Shown piece after piece: positions 4,698-5,204 of a stretch of DNA of 5,204 nt. The position numbers were made by a program, and so were the translations under genes. How positions within the stretch are numbered: position 1 is the stretch's first letter; every line of letters begins with the position of its first letter. The stretch is from an uncultured Geobacteraceae bacterium (GTDB taxonomy: Bacteria > Desulfobacterota > Desulfuromonadia > Geobacterales > Pseudopelobacteraceae). The notes below the pieces were generated by a model. It worked only from the letters and a program-made list of their open reading frames with translations. It ran no database searches and was not told where the DNA came from. The DNA lies in NCBI GenBank assembly GCA_903879825.1, contig CAIRND010000129.1:1-5204 (forward strand), written 5' to 3'.

Positions 4698-5204
4698 TTA
4701 ACCTTTCAGCATTATAAAGCCCATCTGGCGCCCGGACTCTTCCTTGTCCCTGCGATACGAGAAGAACTGTTCACTGTGACAACAGACGCATTGCTCAGAA
4801 AGCTGGATAGAATCAGCCGGTATCCCGGCGAGCATCAGCAGTTCGCGATTGGCGGCGGCCAAGTCAAGCTGCCACGTGCCGGGGCTTTTCAGTTCGGTAC
4901 ACGAATCCCATGAAACTCCACCCAGTTGAAACGCCTTCCGGACCGGCTCATCAACTTCGTAGCAGCACTTTTGGATGCAGGGGCCTATCGCAGCGAAAAG
5001 CTGTGCAGGATCAGAACCGAATTCCGACTGCATACCGGCCACTGTCTTTGAAACCAGTTTGGCTGCGGTACCCTTCCATCCGGCGTGCACAACAGCGACG
5101 ACCTTGTGCGTGGGATCACAAAGCAGGATAGGCACACAGTCGGCGACACAGATTCCGATCATGACGTTCGGCTGATTGGTAATGACGGCATCACCCTCTA
5201 CGGA
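4698..5204 (-). CDS. pgeF: PgeF/YfiH family protein (laccase-domain; peptidoglycan editing factor), 5' end beyond the window
   Basis: The frame is open from the right edge to the TAA at 4698-4700, giving 168 residues of a protein that is usually about 240-270 aa. An internal ATG at 5162 is not the true start, because the homologous segment EGDAVITNQPNV precedes it in frame. The family's metal/active-site motifs ADCVP (Cys at visible residue 23) and HAGWKG (His at 40) are 17 residues apart, as are C107 and H124 of E. coli YfiH; the first histidine would lie off the edge. GPCIQKCCYEV and the C-terminal CVCCHSEQFFSYRRD segment are also typical. YfiH/PgeF in E. coli keeps L-serine out of the peptidoglycan stem, and relatives act on purine nucleosides; older annotation calls them multicopper polyphenol oxidases. 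It lies upstream of comM and is likely co-transcribed with it. Confidence 0.95.
   Translation of the reverse strand, partial: SVEGDAVITNQPNVMIGICVADCVPILLCDPTHKVVAVVHAGWKGTAAKLVSKTVAGMQSEFGSDPAQLFAAIGPCIQKCCYEVDEPVRKAFQLGGVSWDSCTELKSPGTWQLDLAAANRELLMLAGIPADSIQLSEQCVCCHSEQFFSYRRDKEESGRQMGFIMLKG

Noticed and set aside
5160..5162. ATG at 5162 as the start of the PgeF protein
   Set aside because: The frame continues in family-like sequence (EGDAVITNQPNV) to the window edge, so the true start is outside.
1..5204. CRISPR array, tRNA or rRNA genes
   Set aside because: No regularly spaced direct repeats, tRNA-like cloverleaf or rRNA segments were recognised on either strand by eye.

Overview
The window looks like a stretch of a deltaproteobacterial (Geobacter/Desulfuromonadales-like) chromosome. 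This placement is inference, from the flavour of the ComM and PgeF proteins and of the REP/RAYT repeat family; no database search was possible. Every gene I can support lies on the minus strand, so the region reads from right (5204) to left (1).

Right side, core genome (5204 to 3127): the C-terminal two thirds of a PgeF/YfiH family protein (5' end outside the window) is followed after 41 bp by a complete comM (YifB, Mg-chelatase-like AAA+ ATPase, 509 aa). This part looks ordinary and intact.

Left side, accessory genome (3126 to 1): immediately after comM comes a complete MntA-HepT (MNT/HEPN) toxin-antitoxin pair with a 4-bp ATGA overlap. Directly behind hepT is a second, diverged copy of the last ~67-77 codons of comM, carrying a clean 30-bp in-frame deletion, so the TA pair is bracketed by two direct copies of the comM 3' end. 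Then follow three genes that each keep their 5' end and lose their 3' part: a TOTE-type archaeo-eukaryotic primase lacking its usual helicase half, an AlbA_2/Schlafen-like protein cut off after about 83 residues by a REP palindrome, and the first ~28 codons of a REP-associated tyrosine transposase (RAYT). The window ends with a second, different MNT nucleotidyltransferase gene that overlaps (ATGA) the first codons of a partner gene, presumably a HEPN protein.

Together this is a small accessory hotspot downstream of comM. Two MNT/HEPN modules appear intact as far as visible, and between them lie worn pieces of conflict and transposon genes. The most informative features are the comM 3'-end duplication around the TA pair, the REP/RAYT remnant inside the AlbA_2 gene, and the stack of 5'-retaining truncations. 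I do not see a complete new system. The novelty is in the architecture and in the orphan primase domain. No tRNA, rRNA or CRISPR array was recognised, and no gene-free stretch exceeds 300 bases.
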